A DNA stretch of 64,000 bases, taken from contig NZ_QGGR01000001.1 in the NCBI RefSeq assembly GCF_003148685.1, positions 186,001 through 250,000 on the forward strand, in the 5' to 3' direction. Below the pieces are notes generated by a model. It was not told where the DNA came from. It saw only the letters and a list, made by a program, of their open reading frames with translations, and searched no databases. This stretch comes from Actinoplanes xinjiangensis (GTDB taxonomy: Bacteria; Actinomycetota; Actinomycetes; Mycobacteriales; Micromonosporaceae). The position numbers and the translations under genes are program-made. Shown here one piece after another: positions 50,942-60,291 of the stretch; the stretch's first letter is position 1; each line of letters starts with the position of its first letter.

Positions 50942-52480
50942 GTGGCGGTGACGATGAGTGCGGGCGTGAGACGCCTCGACCGCCGGCTGTGGTACGGCTT
51001 CCTGCTCGGCGGTGCCGCGGCGGCCGCCGTCGCCCTGGTGCTGCCCGCACCCGCCGCCCGATGGGCACTGGCCGGGGTGGAGGTGGGCGCCGGCCTGGCC
51101 GTCCTGGCCGGGATCCGCCGGCACCGGCCGGAGGGTGCGCTGTTCTGGAGACTGCTGGCGGGCGGGCTGTTCCTCTTCGCCCTGACCCACCTGGCCGGCT
51201 CGCACGGCCCCGGCTCCCTGCTCGCCCTGAGCGGCGCCTTCCTGCTGGTCACCGTGGCGATGCTGGTGCGGGTACGGGCCTGTTCGCGGCCCGGCCACCA
51301 TCGGGCCAACGTCCTCGACGGCGCCATGGTGGTGCTCGGTGTGATGGCCGGCACCTGGCCGGTGGTGATCGGCCCGGTGCTGGCCGAACGCTGGAATCAC
51401 CCGACACCGGCCGCCGTGTTCGGCTTCTGCACGATCCTCATGCTGCTGCGGGTCGCCGGAGCCGCGGTCCTGCTGCTGGCCGGCGACCCGCGCAACCGGG
51501 CCCATCAGCTGGTCGTGGCCAGCACGTTCCTGCTGTTCGCCGCGGACGCCACCTTCGCGGTCTCGGACCGCCCGCCGACCGTCTGGCACATCCTGGCCTG
51601 GATGGCCGGGCATCTGATGATCGGGGCGGCCGCCCTGCACCCGTCGATGGCCCGCGCCGAGCGGGGCGCCGACCCGGAGACCCTGTCCCGTACCCGGCTC
51701 GGCCTGTTCGCCGTGCTGACCGCGTTCTACCCGCTGATGACCGGGCTGAACGCGCTGCCGAGAATGGCCGGCGGACCGCCGCCGGACGGGCCGCCGCCCG
51801 GGGAGAGCGGGCTGCACATGTTCGTACTCCCGATGCTGCTCGGCGTCGGGGTGAGTGTGCTGCTGGTGCTGCGCATGGGCATGCTCGGCAACCTGGCCCA
51901 GCGCCGGGCCCGGGCCCTGGACGCCGCCCTGCGCGAGCAGGAGGCGCTGCGCGCCGAGCTGGAGCACCGGGCCACCCACGACCCGCTGACCGGTCTCGGC
52001 AACCGGGCCGCGCTCACCGAGGCCCTCACCGTGGCCGTCGGCCGTCCACCCGGGGCACGCGGCTGGCTGCTGCTGCTGGACCTGGACGGCTTCAAGGAGG
52101 TCAACGACACCCTGGGCCATCCGGTCGGCGACGAACTGCTGGTGGCTCTCGGTACCGAGTTCCGGCGGCTCGCCGCGGACGGGCTGGTGGCCCGGCTCGG
52201 TGGTGACGAGTTCGCGGTGATCGTGCCCGGTGCCGCCCTGGACACCGCCGACACGCTGCTGCACGCCGCCGCCCGCGACCGGACGCTCGGCGGCCACCCG
52301 GTCCGGGTCTCGGCCAGCATCGGCGTGCTCGCCCTCGACGACGTGCACACCTGCGCCGACGCGCTGCGCGACGCGGACGTGGCCCTCTACGCCGCGAAGG
52401 CCGCCGGCCGTGGTTGCTATCGGGTGCACGCTCCGGAAAGTGACCGCCACGGCAACCGGACCGCAACCGGAGTCGGATGA
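50942..52480 (+). CDS. Diguanylate cyclase with membrane sensory region (GGDEF)
   Basis: 512 residues. About eight hydrophobic segments in the first 320 residues make a membrane-embedded sensory module. The GGDEF domain (about 345-500) is complete: DPLTGLGNRAAL, LLDLDGFKEVND (metal Asp present), and RLGGDEFAV (GGDEF about 420-424). No RxxD inhibitory site was seen just upstream. It should make c-di-GMP from GTP. ATG 50954 is an alternative start. It is divergent from glgM with 35 bp between starts. Confidence 0.88.
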   Translation: MAVTMSAGVRRLDRRLWYGFLLGGAAAAAVALVLPAPAARWALAGVEVGAGLAVLAGIRRHRPEGALFWRLLAGGLFLFALTHLAGSHGPGSLLALSGAFLLVTVAMLVRVRACSRPGHHRANVLDGAMVVLGVMAGTWPVVIGPVLAERWNHPTPAAVFGFCTILMLLRVAGAAVLLLAGDPRNRAHQLVVASTFLLFAADATFAVSDRPPTVWHILAWMAGHLMIGAAALHPSMARAERGADPETLSRTRLGLFAVLTAFYPLMTGLNALPRMAGGPPPDGPPPGESGLHMFVLPMLLGVGVSVLLVLRMGMLGNLAQRRARALDAALREQEALRAELEHRATHDPLTGLGNRAALTEALTVAVGRPPGARGWLLLLDLDGFKEVNDTLGHPVGDELLVALGTEFRRLAADGLVARLGGDEFAVIVPGAALDTADTLLHAAARDRTLGGHPVRVSASIGVLALDDVHTCADALRDADVALYAAKAAGRGCYRVHAPESDRHGNRTATGVG

Positions 52481-52489
52481 CATGGCGAC

Positions 52490-54691
52490 GTGCCCATCCC
52501 TCGCATCCCGGCCTGGCAGCTCACCCTCGCGGGTGGCGCCGCCGCCGTGCTCGTCCTCCATCTGGTGGGCGGCGACCACGCCTGGCTGATCATGCAGGCG
52601 GCCGGGACCGCGATCCTGTTCCGGGCCGCGCGCCGGCACCGGTGCGGCTGGTGGCTGTTCTTCGCGGCGAGCGCCGCCGGGACCGCCACGTCCCTCTGGT
52701 GGAGCATCCGGGGCGGCGAACCGGCGATCACGCCGATGGGCCTGTCCCTGGCCCTGCAGTACACCCTGCACGCGGCCGCGGCCGTCCAGTTCACCCGCCG
52801 CCGCAAGCCCGGCGGCGCCGCCGAGGCCGGGGCCGTGGTGCTGGCCGTGGCCATGCTGGCCTGGTCCTTCGTCGTCCTGCCCTATCTGGGGCAGCCCGGG
52901 TACCGGCTGGTCGACGACGCGCTGGCGGCCTTCTACGCGCTGCTCGACCTGGCGATCCTGGCGACCGTGCTGCGGACCGCGGCCGACTCCCGCCGGGTGC
53001 CCGGCATCCTGGTCGCCGGCGCCGGGTCGATGCTGCTCGGCGCCCACCTCCTCTACGCCGCGACGTCGGCCGAGGGCACCCGCCCGTTCCTGTCCGGCGG
53101 CGGGCCGCACCTGCTGATCCAGCTCTGGTGGGTGCTGATCGTCGCCGCGTCGGTGCACCCGCGGGCCGCCCAGCCGCTCGCCACCGACCTGGCGCCCGGC
53201 CGGTCCACCCTCGCCGTCATGTACACCGTCGCCGTCGCCGGCCCGCTGCTGCCGGCCGTCGCCGCCCCCTCGGCGGTGGTCGTCGTGCCGGCGGTGCTGA
53301 CCGCCGCGCTGTGCGGGCTCCTGCTGCTGCGGATCGTGGTGCTGGCCCGGCTCGCCGAGCGCCGGGCCCGGCAGGCCCGGGAGGCCCTGCAGGAGCAGCA
53401 GGTGCTCCAGCGGCGGCTCGCCTACCGGGCCGGGCACGACTCGCTGACCGGACTGGCCAACCGCGACCTGCTCCTGGACCACCTGGGCCGGGCCGTCGCC
53501 GGGGACCGCCCGTACGCGCTGATCCTCTGCGCGCTCGACGGGTTCAAGGAGATCAACGACACGTACGGGCATCACGTCGGCGACACCGTGCTGCGCCAGG
53601 TGGCCGGGAGGCTGCTGCTGTTCGCGCCCGAGGTGGAGCTGGTGGCCCGGCTGGGCGGGGACGAGTTCGGGTTCCTGGTCACCTCCGGCACCGACGCCGG
53701 CGAGCTGGCCGACCGGGTCGTGACGGCGGTGTCGGCGGCGCCGTACGCCGTCGACGAGCGCCGCATCCCCCTGACCGCCCGGGCCGGACTGGCCGACGGA
53801 ACGCCCGGCAACGACGCCGTCCTCGGTGACGCCGACCTGGCCCTGCGCGCCGCCAAGCAGGCCGGTGGGGCCCGTACCGCCCGGTTCGACGAATCGCTGC
53901 GCGCCGAGCAGTCGGAACGGGCCCGGATCGCCGCCGGGCTCCGGCAGGCCCTCGCCGACGGCACCCTGTTCATGCACTACCAGCCGGTCGTCGACACCGG
54001 CACCGGCCGGGCCACCGGGGTGGAGGCCCTGATGCGCTGGCGCCGCGACGGCGAGCTGGTGCCGCCGGGCGTGTTCATCCCGGTCGCCGAGCAGACCGGC
54101 CTGATCGGGGCGATCGGGGCCCGGGCGCTGCGGCTGGCGTGCGCGCAGGCCGCCGCCTGGCACCGCGAGCACGGCCTCTACCTGACCGTCAACGTCTCCA
54201 CCCACCAGCTGCGCGACCCCGGTTTCACCGCGACGGTGCTGGAGACCCTCGCCGACACCGGGCTGCCCGCCGCGGCGCTGGTGCTGGAGATCACCGAATC
54301 GGTCCTCATCGACGCCGCGGACACCCCGGTGCTGGGTGAGTTGCGGGCGCACGGCATCCGGATCGCGATCGACGACTTCGGCACCGGGTACTCGTCGCTG
54401 GCGTACCTGCACGCCCTGCCGGTCGACATCCTGAAGATCGACCAGTCGTTCATCCGCCGCCACCAGGACCCGCCGCGGGCCCAGGACGTAAGCCTGACCA
54501 GGGCGATCCTGGAGCTGGCCCGCGGCCAGGACCTGCTCGCGGTGGCCGAGGGCGTGGAGACGGCGGGCCAGGCGCAGCTGCTGCGCGACCTGGGATGCCC
54601 GCTCGTGCAGGGGTACCACTTCGGCCGCCCGGCCGATGCCGACACGATCGACACGCTGATGCGTGAGTATGCTTTCCACGCCCCGGTCTGA
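52490..54691 (+). CDS. GGDEF-EAL protein, membrane-bound; GGDEF likely degenerate
   Basis: 733 residues. About eight N-terminal hydrophobic segments, then GGDEF (DSLTGLANRDLL, RLGGDEFGF at about 389-393) and EAL domains. The first GGDEF metal site reads CALDGFKEIND: Ala348 replaces the first metal-binding Asp of (D)xDxFKxxND, so cyclase activity is doubtful although GGDEF itself is intact. The EAL domain is complete: GVEALMRW (Glu512), EITES, DDFGTGYSS, KIDQSF, VAEGVETAGQ and QGYHFGRP. A phosphodiesterase regulated by GTP binding is the simplest reading. Start is 10 bp after the GGDEF gene stop. Confidence 0.88.
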   Translation: MPIPRIPAWQLTLAGGAAAVLVLHLVGGDHAWLIMQAAGTAILFRAARRHRCGWWLFFAASAAGTATSLWWSIRGGEPAITPMGLSLALQYTLHAAAAVQFTRRRKPGGAAEAGAVVLAVAMLAWSFVVLPYLGQPGYRLVDDALAAFYALLDLAILATVLRTAADSRRVPGILVAGAGSMLLGAHLLYAATSAEGTRPFLSGGGPHLLIQLWWVLIVAASVHPRAAQPLATDLAPGRSTLAVMYTVAVAGPLLPAVAAPSAVVVVPAVLTAALCGLLLLRIVVLARLAERRARQAREALQEQQVLQRRLAYRAGHDSLTGLANRDLLLDHLGRAVAGDRPYALILCALDGFKEINDTYGHHVGDTVLRQVAGRLLLFAPEVELVARLGGDEFGFLVTSGTDAGELADRVVTAVSAAPYAVDERRIPLTARAGLADGTPGNDAVLGDADLALRAAKQAGGARTARFDESLRAEQSERARIAAGLRQALADGTLFMHYQPVVDTGTGRATGVEALMRWRRDGELVPPGVFIPVAEQTGLIGAIGARALRLACAQAAAWHREHGLYLTVNVSTHQLRDPGFTATVLETLADTGLPAAALVLEITESVLIDAADTPVLGELRAHGIRIAIDDFGTGYSSLAYLHALPVDILKIDQSFIRRHQDPPRAQDVSLTRAILELARGQDLLAVAEGVETAGQAQLLRDLGCPLVQGYHFGRPADADTIDTLMREYAFHAPV

Positions 54692-54765
54692 CCGGTAAGA
54701 AGGCGGCAGCACCAGCAAGATATTTCGAACCGCCCTTTCGGGTGGCGCCGGGGCGGCCGGAATAT

Positions 54766-54771
54766 TAGCGT
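54766..54771 (+). promoter_or_regulatory. glgC promoter -10 (leaderless)
   Basis: TAGCGT exactly 7 nt before the glgC ATG at 54779. No Shine-Dalgarno is present, so translation probably starts at the mRNA 5' end. Confidence 0.6.
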
Positions 54772-54778
54772 CCTCCCC

Positions 54779-56011
54779 ATGGCAGTCAAGGTGCTTGCGA
54801 TCGTTCTGGCTGGTGGAGAAGGCAAGCGCCTGATGCCGTTGACGGCTGACCGGGCCAAACCCGGTGTGCCCTTCGGCGGCATCTATCGCATGATCGACTT
54901 CGTGCTGTCCAACCTCGCGAACGCGGGATATCTCAAGATCGTCGTGCTGACGCAGTACAAGTCGCACTCGCTCGACCGGCACATCTCCAAGACGTGGCGC
55001 ATGTCGACGCTCCTGGGCAACTACGTCACCCCGGTCCCCGCGCAGCAGCGACTCGGGCCCCGCTGGTTCGCCGGCTCCGCCGACGCGATCTACCAGAGCC
55101 TCAACCTGATCAACGACGAGTCACCCGACTACGTGATCGTGTTCGGCGCCGACCACATCTACCGCATGGACCCGAAGCAGATGGTCAACGACCACATCGC
55201 CTCGGGCGCCGCGGTCACCGTCGCGGGCATCCGCCAGCCGCTGTCGCTGGCCGACCAGTTCGGTGTCATCGACGTCGGGCCGGACGGCCGGAAGATCAAG
55301 GCGTTCCGGGAGAAGCCGAAGGACGCGGTCGGCCTGCCCGACTCCCCCGACGAGGTCTACGCGTCGATGGGCAACTACGTCTTCACCACCCGGGCCCTGT
55401 GCGAGGCGGTCTCCGCCGACGCGCAGAACCCGGACAGCAAGCACGACATGGGCGGCAACATCATCCCGATGCTGGTGGAGAAGGGCGAGGCGAACGTCTA
55501 CGACTTCCGCGACAACGAGCTGCCCGGCGCCACCGACCGGGACCGCGGCTACTGGCGCGACGTGGGGACGCTCGACTCCTTCTACGAAGCCCACATGGAC
55601 CTCATCGCCACCCTGCCCATCTTCAACCTCTACAACCACGACTGGCCGATCTTCACCAACTACGGCTCCTGGCCGCCCGCCAAGTTCGTGCACGGCTACG
55701 ACGACCGGCAGGGCCGCGCCATCGACTCGATGATCTCCCCCGGCGTGGTCGTCTCCGGCGCCCTGGTGGAACGCTCGATCATCTCACCGAACGTCCGCGT
55801 CAACTCGTGGGCCCACGTCGACGGCGCGGTCATCATGGAGGGCGTCTCGGTCGGCCGGCGCGCGGTCATCCGCAACGCCATCATCGACAAGAACGTGGTG
55901 ATCCCCGAGGGCGCCCAGATCGGTGTCGACCTGGACCGCGACCGCAAGCTCTACACCGTCAGCGACAACGGGGTGGTCGTCATCGGCAAGGGCCAGCGCG
56001 TCGAGCTCTGA
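54779..56011 (+). CDS. glgC: Glucose-1-phosphate adenylyltransferase
   Basis: 410 residues. ADP-glucose synthesis from glucose-1-phosphate and ATP. Nucleotidyltransferase signature [20 protein letters not shown]; then [36 protein letters not shown] and the left-handed beta-helix C-terminus ([20 protein letters not shown]). It feeds GlgM and glycogen-type glucan. Divergent from glgM but separated from it by the two c-di-GMP genes. Leaderless start as above. Confidence 0.95.
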   Translation: MAVKVLAIVLAGGEGKRLMPLTADRAKPGVPFGGIYRMIDFVLSNLANAGYLKIVVLTQYKSHSLDRHISKTWRMSTLLGNYVTPVPAQQRLGPRWFAGSADAIYQSLNLINDESPDYVIVFGADHIYRMDPKQMVNDHIASGAAVTVAGIRQPLSLADQFGVIDVGPDGRKIKAFREKPKDAVGLPDSPDEVYASMGNYVFTTRALCEAVSADAQNPDSKHDMGGNIIPMLVEKGEANVYDFRDNELPGATDRDRGYWRDVGTLDSFYEAHMDLIATLPIFNLYNHDWPIFTNYGSWPPAKFVHGYDDRQGRAIDSMISPGVVVSGALVERSIISPNVRVNSWAHVDGAVIMEGVSVGRRAVIRNAIIDKNVVIPEGAQIGVDLDRDRKLYTVSDNGVVVIGKGQRVEL

Positions 56012-56036
56012 CCCGCCCGCGACGGCCGTGCCGGAT

Positions 56037-57050
56037 TCAGCGGCGGTCCCGGAGGGTCTGCGACGGTGAGGTGCCGAACCGGTCGCGGTAGGCACCCGCG
56101 AAGCGGCCCAGGTGGGTGAACCCCCACCGGTAGGCGACCTCGCTCACGCTGACCTGCCCCGGATCGGATCGGGACAGTTCGGCGTGCACCTCGTCGAGGC
56201 GGCAGCGGCGCAGGTAGGCGAGCGGCGGGATCCCGACGTGCCGGCGGAACGACTCCTGGAGGACGCGGACACCGACACCGGCCAGAGCCGCCAGATCGTG
56301 GATGGTCCAGGGCCGCCACGGCTCGGTGTGGATGGCGTCGAGAGCACGTTTCACGGTGCGCGGCCGGTGCGGGCCCTGGAGACCGGCGGGCTCCTCGCCG
56401 TAGGGGTGCTCGACGGTGAGGGCCAGCCCACTGACCACCATGTCGCGCCAGCGGGCCGCCATCCGCGGGCGGCTGGCCAGGGCGTCCGGGCAGCGCAACT
56501 CGTGCAGCAGTAGACGGGTCAGAGCGGCCCAGGTCCGGCCGGGGCCGTCGACCAGGTCGAAGCTCGCCCCGAGCGGCAGCGGCGAGACGACCCGGTGGTC
56601 GAGGGCCGCGTCCACCTCGCGTTCCAGGGCGGCGCGGTCGACCTTGACGCTCAGCAGCCGGCTGTCGCCGGGCCAGTCGAGCTCGATGTCACCGGTCGGC
56701 CGGTAGACGACCGCCCGGGTGCAGTCGGCCCGGACCACCGTGCCGCGGTGCCGGGAGCGGACCGCGCCGCTGAGCGGGACCAGCACGTGGTACGCCGTCT
56801 CGAGCGCGGCGATCGTGATACGGATGTCGGTCCCGTACCGCACCTCGCCGAGGGTGATCGGGCCGATCGTGACCACGTCGGCGGCGAACCGCATCCGGCC
56901 GGGGTCACCGACCGGATCGATCCGCAGTGGTCCGTAGTAGAGCTTGCGACAGAACTCCCGGGCCTCGTCCATGTCGGAGGTGCGCAGGCCGACATGAACC
57001 GGGACGTCCGCGCCCGGCGATGCCGGGCCCGGGAGCCGACCGCCTGCCAT
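56037..57050 (-). CDS. AraC-family transcriptional regulator
   Basis: 337 residues. N-terminal AraC_binding_2-like domain, C-terminal double helix-turn-helix (WTIHDLAALAGVGVRVLQES, then SVSEVAYRWGFTHLGRFAGA, ending YRDRFGTSPSQTL). The ligand is unknown. Start ATG 57050: TAGTCT box (57063-57058, minus strand) 7 nt upstream; the box overlaps the stop of the upstream gene. Convergent with glgC, 25 bp apart. Confidence 0.88.
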   Translation of the reverse strand: MAGGRLPGPASPGADVPVHVGLRTSDMDEAREFCRKLYYGPLRIDPVGDPGRMRFAADVVTIGPITLGEVRYGTDIRITIAALETAYHVLVPLSGAVRSRHRGTVVRADCTRAVVYRPTGDIELDWPGDSRLLSVKVDRAALEREVDAALDHRVVSPLPLGASFDLVDGPGRTWAALTRLLLHELRCPDALASRPRMAARWRDMVVSGLALTVEHPYGEEPAGLQGPHRPRTVKRALDAIHTEPWRPWTIHDLAALAGVGVRVLQESFRRHVGIPPLAYLRRCRLDEVHAELSRSDPGQVSVSEVAYRWGFTHLGRFAGAYRDRFGTSPSQTLRDRR

Positions 57051-57060
57051 GGCGTCCAGA

Positions 57061-57435
57061 CTAGACCGCCACCGGTGTCCGTCCCGCAGTCAGATTCGCC
57101 GGCCAGGTGACCTCGGCGACCGCCCCGCCGTGGACTTCCACCTGCGTGAGCGGGGTGTCGTCGTCCTGCCAGACCACGTAACGGCCCTCCGGAAGACTGT
57201 CGATGACCACGCAGAAGGTGACACCCGACCGGACGTACCGGGCACGGACCGCGGCGTGGGTCCGGTTTCCGGTGTCGCCGACCGGGGACACCTCGATCTC
57301 GTGGCCGTGCAGCGTGCCCGGCGTGTGGATGATCAGCGCGCCGATCGTGCCGCCGATGTTCAGCATCACCGTGCCCTGCCCGGACGGGGCGTAGGTGTGG
57401 TGGTGATGGTGGTGGTCGCCATGTCCGAGGCTCAT
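57061..57435 (-). CDS. His-rich small protein next to DUF4331 gene
   Basis: 124 residues. N-terminal natural hexahistidine (MSLGHGDHHHHHHTYAPSG), then a beta-rich domain (TVMLNIGGTIGALIIHTPGT, and VEVHGGAVAEVTWPANL). The His cluster suggests metal binding. No signal peptide. Start at ATG 57435 with GGGAG. It lies 24 bp after the DUF4331 stop and is probably cotranscribed. I do not recognise the family. Confidence 0.6.
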   Translation of the reverse strand: MSLGHGDHHHHHHTYAPSGQGTVMLNIGGTIGALIIHTPGTLHGHEIEVSPVGDTGNRTHAAVRARYVRSGVTFCVVIDSLPEGRYVVWQDDDTPLTQVEVHGGAVAEVTWPANLTAGRTPVAV

Positions 57436-57459
57436 GCCGAAACTCCCTCGAGGGTCGCG

Positions 57460-58851
57460 TCAGGACGGGTTGTTGAAGCCGTCGAACGGGGTGGGCAGGA
57501 AGGGGAACTTCTTGAGCAGCGAGGCGCTGACATCCTTGATGCTCAGGCCCTGCTCGACCAGCCCGGACGCGGCGTCCGCCTTGAACTCCTTGTTCACCAG
57601 CGGCAGCGTGGCACCGGCGATCGCCTTGATCGAGATGGAGACCACGTCGTCGGCGATCCGGCGGCCGTTCGGGAAGCCGGCGAGGTCACCCCCGACGACA
57701 CCGAAGGCGTTCTCCTTCTTCGCCGGCGGGATGGCCGTGTTGAGGCGCAGCATGTCGGCCTGAAGGGCGCCGGTGTTGTTCTGGAAGCCCTCGATCACGC
57801 CGTCCGGGATACCGGTCAGCAGGATGGCCAGCAGATCGGCACGGGCGTCCTTGGTCTTGTTGAACGCGGCCAGGTTGTCGAAGAGGCCCGGGTAGAGCGC
57901 CGGCAGGAGCGCTCCCAGCTCGGGCGTGGCGACGAACTCGGCGAACCGCTTGTCCTCGCTCGGCGGCAGGCTGTTCCACTTGTCCTTCTGTGCCATCGGC
58001 ACGATGACCTCGTTGAACAGCGGGTTACCCAGACGGGAGACCTGCACCTGCGGCCCGACCACGACGTCGCCGCCGCCCTTCTCACCGCGCACCTCGACCT
58101 GACGGCGGCTGGCGGAGGTCCACACACCGATCACGGCGCCGGCGTCCTTGGCCCGAACCCGCTTCTTGCCCTCGCGGCGGACCATGTCCAGCGGGATCTG
58201 GATCGCGATGCTGTGCACGTTGGTCTTGTCGGTGGCGTTGACCGCCTTGCCGGCGTAGTTGAACAGCTGCGAGCCGACCAGGTGCTTGTCCTGGAACGGG
58301 CGCAGCGTACCCAGGTCGAAGATCGAGCCCAGGTCGACGAAGAAGGCGTCGGCGCGCTGGCCGGCGAAGACCTTCTCGCGGCTCTTCAGCTTGTGGACGG
58401 CGTCCTCGGCGAGCTTGGCGTAGTCCGGGATCGAGATCTTGCCGACGTTGCAGGGCGGGCACGGCAGCTTGCTCGCCAGCACCGTGCTCTTGCCGTGGCT
58501 GTCCACCTTCGTCACCGAGTAGAACTGGCGACGGTTCCAGTTCTCGTCGTCGAGCGACTTGATCTGACCGGTGTTGTACAGGAACGTCTTGTCGTTGCGC
58601 AGCTCGGTGCGGAACCGGAACTGGTAGGTGATGTCCGGGCGGGCGTCACCGTTCGCGTCGATGTGGATCTCGTACAGCACGTCGTCGCCGAACTCGAAGA
58701 AGTTCGGGCCGCTCGACGGGAGTTGCAGAGGCACATAGTTGGCGATGATCGTGACCGTGTCCGGATCGTCGGGGCTGACGAACGCGTACAGGTCTGAACT
58801 GTCGGCAACCGGGTCCTTGCTGATCTCCGGCGCTTCGCGATGTGAAGACAT
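57460..58851 (-). CDS. DUF4331-domain protein
   Basis: 463 residues of the DUF4331 family: MSSHREAPEISKDPVADSSD start, YAFVSPDDPDTVTIIANYVP, QFRFRTELRNDKTFLYNTGQ, then KLPCPPCNVGK with a CxxC. No signal peptide or membrane helix; the opening SHREAP is typical. The function of the family is unknown; it is often beside predicted redox or Tat-exported genes. It starts at ATG 58851. Cotranscribed with the small Tat protein upstream. Confidence 0.85.
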   Translation of the reverse strand: MSSHREAPEISKDPVADSSDLYAFVSPDDPDTVTIIANYVPLQLPSSGPNFFEFGDDVLYEIHIDANGDARPDITYQFRFRTELRNDKTFLYNTGQIKSLDDENWNRRQFYSVTKVDSHGKSTVLASKLPCPPCNVGKISIPDYAKLAEDAVHKLKSREKVFAGQRADAFFVDLGSIFDLGTLRPFQDKHLVGSQLFNYAGKAVNATDKTNVHSIAIQIPLDMVRREGKKRVRAKDAGAVIGVWTSASRRQVEVRGEKGGGDVVVGPQVQVSRLGNPLFNEVIVPMAQKDKWNSLPPSEDKRFAEFVATPELGALLPALYPGLFDNLAAFNKTKDARADLLAILLTGIPDGVIEGFQNNTGALQADMLRLNTAIPPAKKENAFGVVGGDLAGFPNGRRIADDVVSISIKAIAGATLPLVNKEFKADAASGLVEQGLSIKDVSASLLKKFPFLPTPFDGFNNPS

Positions 58852-58906
58852 GTTCGGGGGATCTCCTGTCGGAAACGTTTAGGTCGAAACGTCGAAACGT
58901 CGGAAG

Positions 58907-59182
58907 TCAGCGGCCGGCGGCTTTGAGCAGGCTGGCCACGAGCTTCTTGTCGGTGATCGTCTTGACCTTCTCGCCGGAGAAGACATCGATCGTGCCCTTC
59001 TTGACATCGCGCAGCGAGATGACGAGCGGCGCACCGTCGTCATCGCTGTCCGCCGTGCCGGCGAGACTCAGACCGGCCACACCGGCGGCGGAGACGCCCA
59101 CACCTGTCGCGGCGAGGGCCAGCACGCGGCGGCGGGACAGCCACGAGGTGCGGCCCGGTGCGCGGTAACGAACACGACTCAT
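58907..59182 (-). CDS. Small Tat-exported protein, upstream of DUF4331 gene
   Basis: 91 residues from ATG 59182. A twin-arginine signal (LSRRRVLALAATGVGVSAAG) precedes a short mature domain with VKKGTIDVFSGEKVKTITDK. It resembles small TAT-signal companions of DUF4331 proteins. Mature part about 50 residues; no cofactor motif. It lies 55 bp upstream of the DUF4331 start. Confidence 0.65.
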   Translation of the reverse strand: MSRVRYRAPGRTSWLSRRRVLALAATGVGVSAAGVAGLSLAGTADSDDDGAPLVISLRDVKKGTIDVFSGEKVKTITDKKLVASLLKAAGR

Positions 59183-59286
59183 GCTTGGCCTTTCGTCGTT
59201 GGGGGGGCCTGACAGGCAATGCATCGTCGACGCCCGTCAGTACGAGATCCAGAAGCCGGCGGTTCAACAAAAATTTTCGAAGACCC

Positions 59287-60171
59287 TCAACGGGTTTCGC
59301 GGCGCCGCAGTCGGGAAAGGCCCGCACCGGCCCCCACCAGCACGGCGACGGCCAATGCGCCGCCGACGAGCCAGTGACCGAGACCGATCATTGATTCATC
59401 GGCCGCCGACAGACCGGCGGCGAGCTCCGGTACGGCACTCGGCGTCGCCGTGGGCGCGACCGTTGCCGGGGCCGCCGACGTCCGCCTGACCGCCGCCGTC
59501 TGCTTGACCACCGGGGCGGCACTCCTCGTGGCCGACGGCGTGACAGCGGGTGCGGCGGCGGCGGGGAACACCAGATCGGAGCAGGAGTAGTAGGTGTCCG
59601 GCGTGCTGGACGTCTCCCACACCATGTAGAGGATGTGCCGGCCGGTCCGTTTCGGCAGCGTCACCCTCATCCGGTACGCACCGTCGGTCAACGGCGGATC
59701 CTTGACCTCGGTGAGCGGGTCACCCAGGTCGCCCCAGGTCAGCTTCCGCGCCGGGTCGTACCCCGCCCGGGTGAGGAAGATCCGAAACGAGCCCTGGTGC
59801 GGGATCGTCCCCCGGTAGGTGATCCTCAGGTTCTGCCCGGACTTCACCGCGGTCGACGGGAAGTCGTCGCGCGCCAGGTCGAGGCCCCGGTAGAGGTCGA
59901 TGCCGGCACTGCACAACTTCCCGTCGGGCACCCGGTCCCGGTCGTCCTTCACGTTCGCCAGGCGCAGGTTGTCGTAGGCGCCGAGGAACCCGTCGGTGGC
60001 CTTCAGGGCCGCCCTGCAGGCCGCGGCGCCCCGCTGGACACCGTTTCCGGCGCAGGCGGCGCTGCGGCTGATCGGCGTCATCGGCGCCCCGTGCGCATTC
60101 GCGGGCGAGGGCGCGGCGGGGACGGTCGCCGCGGCGACCAGGGCGACGGCGGCGATGCGACGGACAAACAT
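59287..60171 (-). CDS. Membrane-anchored lytic polysaccharide monooxygenase (AA10)
   Basis: 294 residues. The signal peptide ends ANA, leaving His27 at the mature N-terminus (HGAPMTPISRSAACAG) as required for the copper histidine brace; the second His is His125 (TIPHQGSFRIFL). Aromatic and Cys features DTYYSCSDLVF are present. After the AA10 domain comes a Thr/Ala/Pro linker and a C-terminal membrane helix (WLVGGALAVAVLVGAGAGLS) with a basic tail, rather than a carbohydrate-binding module. It oxidatively cleaves chitin or cellulose. GGGAGA precedes the ATG. Confidence 0.9.
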   Translation of the reverse strand: MFVRRIAAVALVAAATVPAAPSPANAHGAPMTPISRSAACAGNGVQRGAAACRAALKATDGFLGAYDNLRLANVKDDRDRVPDGKLCSAGIDLYRGLDLARDDFPSTAVKSGQNLRITYRGTIPHQGSFRIFLTRAGYDPARKLTWGDLGDPLTEVKDPPLTDGAYRMRVTLPKRTGRHILYMVWETSSTPDTYYSCSDLVFPAAAAPAVTPSATRSAAPVVKQTAAVRRTSAAPATVAPTATPSAVPELAAGLSAADESMIGLGHWLVGGALAVAVLVGAGAGLSRLRRRETR

Positions 60172-60291
60172 GAGATCTCCCGGGTACGGCAGTGCAGAGC
60201 CACCCGGGGGTACGGAGTTCAGGCACCGCTCGTTCACCGGCCATCGACCTGTGATTGCATGGCCGAGTCAGGTAAGAAACCAGGAGGATTC

